In this document: piece by piece, positions 1 to 5,309 of the stretch
Numbering within the stretch: the stretch's first letter is position 1
Layout: each line of letters opens with the position of its first letter
Origin: Rugosibacter sp.
GTDB taxonomy: Bacteria > Pseudomonadota > Gammaproteobacteria > Burkholderiales > Rhodocyclaceae
NCBI GenBank assembly: GCA_030652715.1
Contig: JAUSQB010000093.1
Coordinates: 1-5,309, forward strand
Length of the DNA stretch: 5,309 nucleotides
Reading direction: 5' to 3'
Program-made: the position numbers and the translations under genes
The notes under the pieces: model-generated
Told to the model about the DNA's origin: nothing
What the model saw: only the letters and a program-made list of their open reading frames with translations
The model's database searches: none

Positions 1-57
1 CTTATCAACGGCGAGCATGACAGGCACCTCAAGCGGTTTGGACAGCGTGCTGTTCAT
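1..57 (-). CDS. Ring-hydroxylating dioxygenase beta subunit, N-terminus only
   Basis: Only the first 19 codons are in the window (MNSTLSKPLEVPVMLAVDK), so the product is called from context, not from domain content. A start codon at 57 sits 6 nt behind a strong GGAGG ribosome site (64-68), inside the end of the upstream dioxygenase alpha gene. The reading frame is open to the left edge. In three-component aromatic dioxygenases the small beta subunit (NTF2-like fold, usually about 160-190 residues) directly follows the alpha subunit and forms an alpha3beta3 hexamer with it; it is mainly structural. The 29-nt overlap with alpha suggests translational coupling. A second in-frame ATG at 18 has its own GAGG (27-30) and lies just beyond the alpha stop codon, so the true N-terminus is uncertain. 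Another small protein cannot be excluded without the rest of the gene. Confidence 0.7.
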   Translation of the reverse strand, partial: MNSTLSKPLEVPVMLAVDK

Positions 58-1390
58 CTTCTGCCTCCAAGGGGTTCAGGTTGTATTGGGGCACTTCAGA
101 CCAATCCTTGGCCTGCATGTGTTCTTGCCAGCGACGATAGAAATAGCGCTGGTTGTGTTCGCTGACGATGCCGGAAGCAATATCGCCCGGCAGCCCTGCG
201 CGTTTGCCTGAGTGGCCCAGCGCCATGTTGGTATACACCGGCATCTGGCGCGTGCGCCAGCCGCGTGATTGCGAGGTGCAGGCGGCCAGGTTGTCACCGT
301 CATCATTGTCAAACAGACCCGCCGGGCCAAAGGTGAGCAGGACGTTATCGAGAACCTGCTGCTTTAATTCGTCCGGCATGGCTTTTTCGACAATCGCCCA
401 GGTCCACATCTCAATCTTGCCAGGGCCTTTAGGGTGATACACGCGGAACCAGTTAAGCCCGGGCAAAAACTGCAAGCTGGGGAACACCGTAAAGTTGATT
501 TGCGACCCCCACAGTTGTTCACCACGAAACTTGCCTAGGCGAGCCACGGCTTTGGCGCGATTCTCTTCCAGATATTTCAGCGCCAGGGTGGGGTCGGGGT
601 AAAAGGCATAGCCCGAGCGACCATCGAGCGCCGCTAACACCGAATTACCGTTGAGCCCCGCAACCGACATGCCGCCTTCTAGATCAACGCTCGAATTGCC
701 CACAGTAAAACCGGAGAGATCGCCGCTTTGCACCGCCTTCATGGCACCCGCGTGCGACCAGCCCAAGTGATAACCATCACCACACACGTTTTCGACAGGC
801 AGCTTCCAGTTGGTATGCAGCACCACTTTTTGCGTAGCACCGATTAACTCGGTGCCGCCTGGCATGGCGTCCAGAACGGCATCCAGATACCAGCGCGCAT
901 CTCCCAGATAGTCTTCCAGCGAGGGGGCCTCTTTATCAAAGCAGCCAAAGATCAGCCCGCGATACGAGGCAACGTTGTCAACCGGCACCAAACGAAACTG
1001 ATCTTTGTCAATTTCGTTGAAATACACTTCGCGTTCCAGGGGCACAGTGGCCAGACTGCCATCGATGCCAAAAGCCCAGCCGTGATAGTTGCACGCAAAG
1101 GCGCGTGAATTGCCGCGATCAGCACGCACGAGACGGTTGCCGCGATGCGTGCAGCTATTAATGAATGCCTTGATCGAATTGTCTTCCTGGCGAATCACCA
1201 ATACATCGTCTTCGCCCATGTAGGTGCGGAAAAAATCACCGGGATTCGGAATCTGTGATTCATGCGCTAAAAACAACCAGCAACGGCCAAAAATACGCTC
1301 CATTTCTTGATCATAAATCGCCTGATCCGAATAAATCAATCGGCGTTGGGCACCTGTTTTTTGGTCTATCAATCCATCCAGCTTATTCAT
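29..1390 (-). CDS. Rieske non-heme iron ring-hydroxylating dioxygenase, alpha (catalytic) subunit
   Basis: This 453-residue protein is the oxygenase large subunit that inserts both atoms of O2 into an aromatic ring to give a cis-dihydrodiol, using electrons passed from a reductase and usually a ferredoxin. The Rieske [2Fe-2S] motif is complete: C80-x-H82, 17 residues, C100-x2-H103. The mononuclear iron site reads E200-N-x2-G-D205-x-Y-H208-x4-H213, with the third ligand in F360-D-N-D-D364. D205, H208 and H213 fall at the same numbers as in naphthalene dioxygenase. By remembered family sequences it looks closer to the biphenyl/PAH group (ESQIPNPGDFF, YHGWAF, LTFGPAGLF) than to benzoate dioxygenase BenA. 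Length is normal. The start is supported by AAGGAG 5 nt upstream. It follows the BenD-like dehydrogenase by 42 bp and overlaps the beta gene. The substrate cannot be read from sequence; an aromatic acid is inferred from the neighbour. The family call is secure. Confidence 0.95.
   Translation of the reverse strand: MNKLDGLIDQKTGAQRRLIYSDQAIYDQEMERIFGRCWLFLAHESQIPNPGDFFRTYMGEDDVLVIRQEDNSIKAFINSCTHRGNRLVRADRGNSRAFACNYHGWAFGIDGSLATVPLEREVYFNEIDKDQFRLVPVDNVASYRGLIFGCFDKEAPSLEDYLGDARWYLDAVLDAMPGGTELIGATQKVVLHTNWKLPVENVCGDGYHLGWSHAGAMKAVQSGDLSGFTVGNSSVDLEGGMSVAGLNGNSVLAALDGRSGYAFYPDPTLALKYLEENRAKAVARLGKFRGEQLWGSQINFTVFPSLQFLPGLNWFRVYHPKGPGKIEMWTWAIVEKAMPDELKQQVLDNVLLTFGPAGLFDNDDGDNLAACTSQSRGWRTRQMPVYTNMALGHSGKRAGLPGDIASGIVSEHNQRYFYRRWQEHMQAKDWSEVPQYNLNPLEAEDEQHAVQTA
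64..68 (-). promoter_or_regulatory. Ribosome binding site for the putative beta subunit
   Basis: GGAGG lies 6 nt upstream of the ATG at 57. It falls within the last codons of the alpha gene. A competing weaker GAGG at 27-30, overlapping the alpha stop codon, would serve an ATG at 18. Confidence 0.6.
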
Positions 1391-1395
1391 GCCAG

Positions 1396-1401
1396 CTCCT
1401 T
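1396..1401 (-). promoter_or_regulatory. Ribosome binding site for the dioxygenase alpha subunit
   Basis: AAGGAG lies 5 nt upstream of the ATG at 1390, in the 42-bp gap after the dehydrogenase stop codon. It fixes the alpha start. No promoter or terminator is evident in this gap, which fits co-transcription. Confidence 0.7.
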
Positions 1402-1432
1402 TTATGGTTCAAACTTATCAACTCGCATTGGC

Positions 1433-2257
1433 TTAGGGAATGAATCCCAGCTTGTCAAAAATCCGCTTGCCGCGACGACCGGTGTGAATGATTTCACCTG
1501 TGATATGCGCTGCATCGTCTGACGCTAAAAATGTGATCACTCCCGCTTGCTGTTCAGCAGTAGACCACGGCGTGAGCAGTTCCTCATCCTTTAGCAGCAT
1601 CATGAATTGCTCTTGCCACTGTTGATCTTGCGCCGTGACAGGCTGCACGTTACGTTGCGTCTTGCGTTCAGGTGCCGACGTTCCGCCAGGCGCGATGCAA
1701 TTCACCCGAATGCCAAAGCCTGCCACTTCAACCGCCAGCGCCGTGGTCAATGCTTCCACCGCGCCTTTAGATGCCGAATATGGAATTCGATACTCGCCTT
1801 CGACCGCATTTGAGCTGACATTGACAATCACGCCACCCGTTTCACGCATGACAGGAATCACCGCACGCGCGCACCACATCGTAGGCCAGAACGAACGATT
1901 AACCTCGGTACGGATTTCATCCTCGGTGTAATGCCAAAAGGGCTTCATCCATATCGTGCCGCCCACGTTATTGACCAGAATATGAATCGCCCCAAACGCC
2001 TGTTTCGCTTGTTGCATCGCCGCCTCGGCCTGGGCATACACACTCAAGTCACCCACCGCAGCAATTGCCTCGATGCCTTCGGCCTTGAGTGCTGCTACCG
2101 CTTCTGCCGCAGGGCCTGCCGAAAAGTCGGCGATGACGATACGGCAACCTTCCCGCCCCATGCGCTGCGCGGCAGCAAAACCGATACCCTGCGCCGCTCC
2201 GGTAATTACCGCTACCTTGTCGGCAAAACGGCCTACGCCTCCATTACTGATGGTCAC
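1433..2257 (-). CDS. BenD-like cis-dihydrodiol (carboxylate) dehydrogenase, SDR family
   Basis: This 274-residue classical short-chain dehydrogenase probably oxidises the cis-dihydrodiol made by the neighbouring dioxygenase to a catechol, using NAD+; benzoate-type substrates lose CO2 at this step. It shows the cofactor motif TGAAQGIG (19-26), an acidic D44 after the second strand that favours NAD over NADP, D70, NNVG (96-99), the catalytic serine at S148/S149 and Y160-x3-K164. NNVGGTIWMKPF (96-107), IPYSASKG and APGGTSAP resemble benzoate cis-diol dehydrogenase BenD and relatives such as XylL and CmtB more than biphenyl-type BphB. The start is GTG, preceded by AAGGAAG with about 7 nt spacing. 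The C-terminus (about 259-274, HTGRRGKRIFDKLGFIP) is unlike the short glycine-rich LPVGGGDLG-type end I recall for BenD. It is the first gene of the leftward operon. The SDR assignment is certain; the BenD-like role is likely. Confidence 0.9.
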   Translation of the reverse strand: MTISNGGVGRFADKVAVITGAAQGIGFAAAQRMGREGCRIVIADFSAGPAAEAVAALKAEGIEAIAAVGDLSVYAQAEAAMQQAKQAFGAIHILVNNVGGTIWMKPFWHYTEDEIRTEVNRSFWPTMWCARAVIPVMRETGGVIVNVSSNAVEGEYRIPYSASKGAVEALTTALAVEVAGFGIRVNCIAPGGTSAPERKTQRNVQPVTAQDQQWQEQFMMLLKDEELLTPWSTAEQQAGVITFLASDDAAHITGEIIHTGRRGKRIFDKLGFIP

Positions 2258-2262
2258 GTGCT

Positions 2263-2269
2263 CTTCCTT
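2263..2269 (-). promoter_or_regulatory. Ribosome binding site supporting a GTG start
   Basis: AAGGAAG lies upstream of the GTG at 2257, with 7 nt between the AAGGA core and the start codon. It decides the start: no in-frame ATG precedes the Rossmann motif, and the residues that follow GTG place TGxxxGxG at a normal distance from the N-terminus. Confidence 0.65.
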
Positions 2270-2378
2270 GTCTGTTATTGATTTTTATCTGCCCCCCGCC
2301 ATGACTATTTTTAGCCAGGAATCTTTCACTAATCACTAGCTACAAATGGCAAAAAACTGACGGAGTGAATGTCTTCGC

Positions 2379-2407
2379 ACTCTATCCACTTTTGACCTAA
2401 TGGTCAA
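2379..2407 (-). promoter_or_regulatory. Sigma70-type promoter for the leftward catabolic operon
   Basis: On the minus strand TTGACC (2407-2402, 5 of 6 matches to TTGACA) is followed after exactly 17 bp by TAGAGT (2384-2379, 4 of 6 matches to TATAAT). The predicted transcript would start near 2372 and carry a leader of about 115 nt before the GTG at 2257. The -35 box is one arm of the palindrome at 2392-2407, so a protein bound there would be expected to block this promoter. Predicted by eye only. Confidence 0.5.
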
Positions 2408-2411
2408 TAAT
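2383..2411 (+). promoter_or_regulatory. Possible rightward promoter for the membrane protein gene
   Basis: AATAAT (2406-2411, 5 of 6 matches to the -10 consensus) has a poor -35, TATCCA, 17 bp upstream (2383-2388). An alternative pairing is TTGACC (2392-2397) with a weak CAAGAT (2415-2420), also 17 bp apart. Either would start transcription downstream of the ATG at 2400, at about 2418-2427, which favours translation from the ATG at 2478. Weak prediction. Confidence 0.25.
2392..2407. promoter_or_regulatory. 16-bp palindromic operator-like site (TetR/RutR-like)
   Basis: TTGACCTAATGGTCAA is a perfect inverted repeat with 6-bp arms and a 4-bp centre, in the divergent region between the dioxygenase operon and the membrane protein gene. 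It differs at one defined position from the consensus I recall for the TetR-family repressor RutR of E. coli (TTGACCAnnTGGTCAA). It covers the -35 box of the leftward promoter and overlaps the putative rightward promoter, the placement expected of a repressor site. No regulator gene is in the window, so the binding protein is unknown; RutR itself controls pyrimidine breakdown, and a related sensor of an aromatic compound is only an inference. Confidence 0.55.
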
Positions 2412-2477
2412 CCTCAAGATTACATCGCGACAATTCACCACGCGGCTTGCCCTGCACAGACATACAATACATACACC

Positions 2478-3740
2478 ATGCCTCCCTTCGACCCCAACTA
2501 CGCAACGCTGCAAGCCTTTGCCACCAGCCTTGGCATTGGCCTTTTGATCGGCCTTGAGCGAGAACGGCAACCCGACATCAAGGCGGGTCTGCGCACCTTT
2601 GCCCTGGTTGGCCTCCTGGGATGTCTAGCCGCATTGCTGGCGCAAACCACCGGCAACAGCTGGATTCTGGCAGCCGGATTCATCAGCATCGCTGCCATGA
2701 TGATTACCTCGCTCGCCACCGACCCATTGGAGAACAACGATCCAGGCACCACCTCCGTGGTGGCCCTGCTGGTGTGTTACACATTAGGCGCCATTGTCTG
2801 GTATGGTCATGCGTCCCTCGCCGTCATGCTGGGCATCACCACCACGGCACTGCTGTACTTCAAACCCCAATTGCATGACATAAGCCAGCGCCTGACGCAT
2901 ACGGATATTTTGTCCGTGTTGCAGTTTGGCGTTTTGTCGCTGGTGATTTTGCCCATCCTGCCCAACCAGAATTTTGGCCCCTACCTCGCGCTCAACCCAC
3001 AACATATCTGGTGGATGGTCGTACTCATTTCCGGCATTTCACTGGCTGGATATACCGCATTGCGTTTAGTGGGCACGCGCCATGGGGCCATGCTGCTGGG
3101 TATTTTTGGCGGGTTGGTTTCATCCACGGCCACGACAATGATTTTCTCTCGTCATGCGCGCCAACAGGCCGTGCTGTTGCCAGTTGCCGGGGTGATTGTG
3201 CTGCTCGCCTCACTCCTGGTAATGGTTCGTGTTGGTTTCGTTGCCTTCCTCATCGCACCGACCCTCATCGCATCGCTCGCTCCCGTACTAGGTAGCGGCC
3301 TGTTACTGGGCGTGTTAGCCGTGGCATGGGCAAAGCGGCAACAGCACCGCGAAGGCAGCGAAGCGCTGCCTATGCTGCAAATCAGCAACCCGACTGAAAT
3401 CAAAACGGCGCTGACATTTGGTGCCCTCTATGCGCTGATCCTCGTACTATCTGCCTGGTTAAAGGATATTGCCGACGACCAGGGCCTGTACCTGCTGGCA
3501 CTGATTTCCGGGCTAACCGATGTCGATGCCATCACGCTCTCGACGCTACGCCTGTTCGGTGCGAACAATATCGGTGCAACGCAGGCGGTAACCACGATTA
3601 CATTGGCCCTGTTAGCCAACCTGGTATTCAAAAGCGGGCTCATTGTGGTGCTGGGAGGCAGGGCACTGGCTCGTCGCACCTGGTTCGGCATGCTGGCTGT
3701 TGCCACCGGCTTGATCATCGGCCTGCTGTATTTTGTTTGA
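2478..3740 (+). CDS. MgtC/SapB-DUF4010 family integral membrane protein
   Basis: A hydrophobic protein of 420 residues from the chosen start (446 if begun at 2400), acting in the inner membrane. The N-terminal part has the MgtC/SapB signature: ATSLGIGLLIGLERE, then GLRTFALVGLLG and a hydrophobic segment. The rest matches the DUF4010 pattern, with many further membrane segments, a polar stretch near NPTEIKTALTFGALYA, and GLTDVDAITLS near the end. The biochemical role of this two-domain family is not established; MgtC itself is linked to magnesium limitation and virulence, and that should not be carried over. The ATG at 2478 is preferred because it gives MPPFDPNYATLQAF directly before the first helix, as in relatives I recall, and because the extra 26 residues are polar, lack a ribosome site and would overlap the operator and promoter. 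Neither start has a good Shine-Dalgarno. The gene is divergent from the catabolic operon, with no obvious functional tie to it. Confidence 0.9.
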   Translation: MPPFDPNYATLQAFATSLGIGLLIGLERERQPDIKAGLRTFALVGLLGCLAALLAQTTGNSWILAAGFISIAAMMITSLATDPLENNDPGTTSVVALLVCYTLGAIVWYGHASLAVMLGITTTALLYFKPQLHDISQRLTHTDILSVLQFGVLSLVILPILPNQNFGPYLALNPQHIWWMVVLISGISLAGYTALRLVGTRHGAMLLGIFGGLVSSTATTMIFSRHARQQAVLLPVAGVIVLLASLLVMVRVGFVAFLIAPTLIASLAPVLGSGLLLGVLAVAWAKRQQHREGSEALPMLQISNPTEIKTALTFGALYALILVLSAWLKDIADDQGLYLLALISGLTDVDAITLSTLRLFGANNIGATQAVTTITLALLANLVFKSGLIVVLGGRALARRTWFGMLAVATGLIIGLLYFV

Positions 3741-3747
3741 TGCCCGA

Positions 3748-3765
3748 TTGATCATCGTTTGATCA
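3748..3765. repeat. Paired TTGATCA motifs, 11 bp apart
   Basis: TTGATCA occurs at 3748-3754 and again at 3759-3765, an 11-bp period close to one helical turn, just after the membrane protein stop codon. A further copy in the longer form TTGATCATCG lies at 3711-3720 inside the end of that gene and matches 3748-3757 exactly. Because TGATCA is self-complementary, the pair could also form a weak 6-bp hairpin (3749-3754 with 3760-3765). The T-rich stretch downstream is interrupted, so a terminator is doubtful. Function unknown; chance is possible. Confidence 0.3.
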
Positions 3766-3807
3766 CTGCGGTCTTTTCTTCACTCGCAACGGCTGACGGG
3801 CGATGCG

Positions 3808-3813
3808 TATAAT
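3808..3813 (+). promoter_or_regulatory. -10 box of a likely mfd promoter
   Basis: A perfect TATAAT lies 18 bp before the mfd ATG. The -35 is poor: the best nearby choice is TCGCAA at 3784-3789 with 18-bp spacing (3 of 6 matches). A transcript starting near 3820 would leave a leader of only about 12 nt with no Shine-Dalgarno. mfd may also be read through from the gene upstream. Confidence 0.4.
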
Positions 3814-3831
3814 TCCGCGCCTTCTTGCCTG

Positions 3832-5309
3832 ATGGTCTTCGCCTTGAATTCTCTGCTGTCACTGCCTGCACAACCCAAGCCAGGCCAACGCCTCGATCTG
3901 CCGTCATTCTCCGCTTCGATCGATGCCCTTGCCATGGCGCAGCTTGCCCGCCCGGGACATCTGCTGACGGTTATCACGGCCAGCCCCCTGGAAGCACAGC
4001 GGCTGGTTGAAGAAATTGCGTGGTTTGCGCCGCAACTGCGCGCCCACCTGTTACCGGATTGGGAAACCCTGCCGTATGACCATTTTTCGCCACACCAGGA
4101 CTTAGTCTCAGAGCGACTAGCCACGTTGCACGCCGTCTCGCGCAACGAATGCGATGTGCTCATTACTGCCGCATCCACCGCGATTACTCGGCTGGCTCCG
4201 CCCTCGTTTTTGGCCGGGCATACCTTTTTCATGAAAAAAGGCGACCGGCTGGACATCGACAAACTGCGTGCCCAGCTCACCCTCGCCGGTTATGCCCATG
4301 TCACGCAAGTGGTGGCCGCTGGCGAATACAGCGTGCGCGGCGGATTGATCGATCTTTTTCCGATGGGCACACCCTTGCCCTATCGCATCGAATTATTCGA
4401 CGACGAGATTGAAACCTTGCGCAGCTTTGATGTCGATACGCAACGCACCCTGTATCCCGTACCTGACATTCGCTTGCTGCCCGCGCGGGAATTTCCTGCC
4501 GGAGATGCCGGGCGCACCACTTTTCGCCAGCGCTTTCGCGAAACTTTTGAAGGCGATGCTTCGCGCATCAGCCTGTATAAGGATGTATCGAATGGCATTC
4601 TGCCAGCAGGCATTGAATATTATCTGCCCCTGTTTTTTGATGCCACCGCCACCTTGTTCGACTATCTGCCCGCCAAAGCACAGCTGATTTTGCATGGCGA
4701 TGTAACCGGAGCCATTGCCGAATTCTGGACCGATACGGCCGGACGTTACAAAATGCTGGGGGGCGACCGCAGTCGTCCAGTATTGCCACCGCAAGCCTTG
4801 TTTTTACGCGACGAAGAGTTCTTTATCGCTGCAAACAACTGGCTGCAATGGACGCTCAAGGCTGAAAAAGTCGGCACTGGCGAAACGCCGTCAAATAGGC
4901 ATCACACGTTGCCGCCCTTGGCTGTCGAGCGCAAAGCCGACGACCCGGTTGCCAACCTGCGCAATTTTCTCGCCAGCCAGCCGCGCCGCGTGCTACTGCT
5001 GGCCGAATCCCCTGGCCGTCGTGAGACGCTGCACGAGTACCTGACAACTCATCAGCTAAGTTCAACCGCATGCGCTGACTTCGCCGAATTCTTGCTCAGC
5101 GATCACCCGCTCATGTTGTGCGCAGGGCCACTCTCCGGTGGTTTTTTGCTGGATGACATAGCACTCATCACCGAAAACGAACTCTACGCTGCCACCGCAA
5201 GACCACGCACACGCCGTGGCGACACGCGCCGCGCGAATCTGGAAGGCTGGCTGCGCGATCTATCCGAGCTCAGCATTGGCGACCCCGTCGTGCATGAACA
5301 GCATGGCAT
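3832..5309 (+). CDS. mfd: Transcription-repair coupling factor Mfd, N-terminal 492 residues (cut by window edge)
   Basis: Mfd is a cytoplasmic DNA translocase that displaces RNA polymerase stalled at lesions and recruits UvrA, targeting nucleotide excision repair to the transcribed strand. The frame is open from 3832 to the right edge, giving 492 of an expected 1100-1150 residues. It aligns well with E. coli Mfd as I recall it: DWETLPYDHFSPHQD (76-90), the UvrB-like UvrA-binding module with GEYSVRGGLIDLFPMG (164-179), PYRIELFDDE (183-192), and LPAGIEYYLPLFF (257-269). R169, R185 and F189 match E. coli R165, R181 and F185, the residues known to contact UvrA. The variable D3 region follows (about 350-455), and IGDPVVHEQHG (482-492) opens the RNA polymerase-interacting domain. 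The helicase/translocase motor and the regulatory C-terminal domain lie beyond the window. The start gives the usual N-terminal length; no Shine-Dalgarno precedes it. Confidence 0.96.
   Translation, partial: MVFALNSLLSLPAQPKPGQRLDLPSFSASIDALAMAQLARPGHLLTVITASPLEAQRLVEEIAWFAPQLRAHLLPDWETLPYDHFSPHQDLVSERLATLHAVSRNECDVLITAASTAITRLAPPSFLAGHTFFMKKGDRLDIDKLRAQLTLAGYAHVTQVVAAGEYSVRGGLIDLFPMGTPLPYRIELFDDEIETLRSFDVDTQRTLYPVPDIRLLPAREFPAGDAGRTTFRQRFRETFEGDASRISLYKDVSNGILPAGIEYYLPLFFDATATLFDYLPAKAQLILHGDVTGAIAEFWTDTAGRYKMLGGDRSRPVLPPQALFLRDEEFFIAANNWLQWTLKAEKVGTGETPSNRHHTLPPLAVERKADDPVANLRNFLASQPRRVLLLAESPGRRETLHEYLTTHQLSSTACADFAEFLLSDHPLMLCAGPLSGGFLLDDIALITENELYAATARPRTRRGDTRRANLEGWLRDLSELSIGDPVVHEQHG

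Noticed and set aside
1433..1500. Frameshift at the end of the dehydrogenase explaining its odd tail
   Set aside because: Reading the other two frames did not restore the usual GGGDLG-like ending, so the tail is treated as genuine.
2255..2260. CACGTG palindrome at the dehydrogenase start codon
   Set aside because: A 6-bp palindrome is common by chance, and here it simply contains the GTG start.
1931..2281. Open frame of 116 codons on the plus strand opposite the dehydrogenase
   Set aside because: It is the antisense of a clearly conserved SDR gene, and its translation shows no domain-like pattern.
2285..2302. Tiny upstream frame in the operon leader (ATG at 2302, minus strand, five codons)
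   Set aside because: It has no ribosome site and no leader-peptide pattern such as repeated codons; it is most likely chance.
2461..2475. ATACA repeats and a TACAAT box just before the membrane protein ATG
   Set aside because: No matching -35 box is found at 16-18 bp, and transcription from here would leave almost no leader.
3741..3780. Rho-independent terminator after the membrane protein gene
   Set aside because: The only stem (TGATCA with TGATCA) is 6 bp, AT-rich and followed by an interrupted T tract, so it is too weak to call.
3780..4280. Open frame of 166 codons on the minus strand opposite mfd
   Set aside because: It lies almost entirely within mfd, whose protein is conserved across that span; the antisense product has low-complexity Ser/Arg-rich content, no recognisable domain and no ribosome site that I can see.
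4393..4794. Open frame of 133 codons on the minus strand opposite mfd
   Set aside because: It overlaps the conserved UvrA-binding and following region of Mfd and has no recognisable features.

Overview
The window reads as ordinary chromosomal DNA from a proteobacterium, most likely a betaproteobacterium. This is inferred from the moderately high GC content, the proteobacterial style of the Mfd protein and the aromatic-degradation genes; no rRNA or other taxonomic marker is present. There is no sign of an insertion sequence, CRISPR array, tRNA, prophage or plasmid function.

Left half (1-2257, minus strand): an operon-like set for oxidative attack on an aromatic ring, probably an aromatic carboxylic acid. 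In transcription order it holds a BenD-like short-chain dehydrogenase (GTG start at 2257), the catalytic alpha subunit of a Rieske non-heme iron ring-hydroxylating dioxygenase (1390-29), and the first codons of what is almost certainly the beta subunit (from 57, running off the left edge). The first and second genes are 42 bp apart and the second and third overlap. The dioxygenase would make a cis-dihydrodiol and the dehydrogenase would rearomatise it to a catechol. Ferredoxin and reductase components are not in view and may lie further left.

Centre (2258-2477): a 220-bp divergent control region. It holds a perfect 16-bp palindrome, TTGACCTAATGGTCAA, at 2392-2407. The palindrome overlaps a good leftward sigma70-type promoter (TTGACC, 17 bp, TAGAGT) and a weaker rightward one. 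It closely resembles the operator I recall for the TetR-family regulator RutR, which makes it the most informative non-coding signal here.

Right half (2478-5309, plus strand): an integral membrane protein of the MgtC/SapB plus DUF4010 family (2478-3740), a 91-bp gap with a repeated TTGATCA motif and a perfect TATAAT box, then the first 492 codons of mfd, the transcription-repair coupling factor, cut by the right edge. These two genes have no evident functional link to the catabolic operon.

I found no convincing new biological system. The items most worth checking are the shared palindromic operator, the pairing of a biphenyl/PAH-type dioxygenase with a benzoate-type dehydrogenase, and two start-codon questions.
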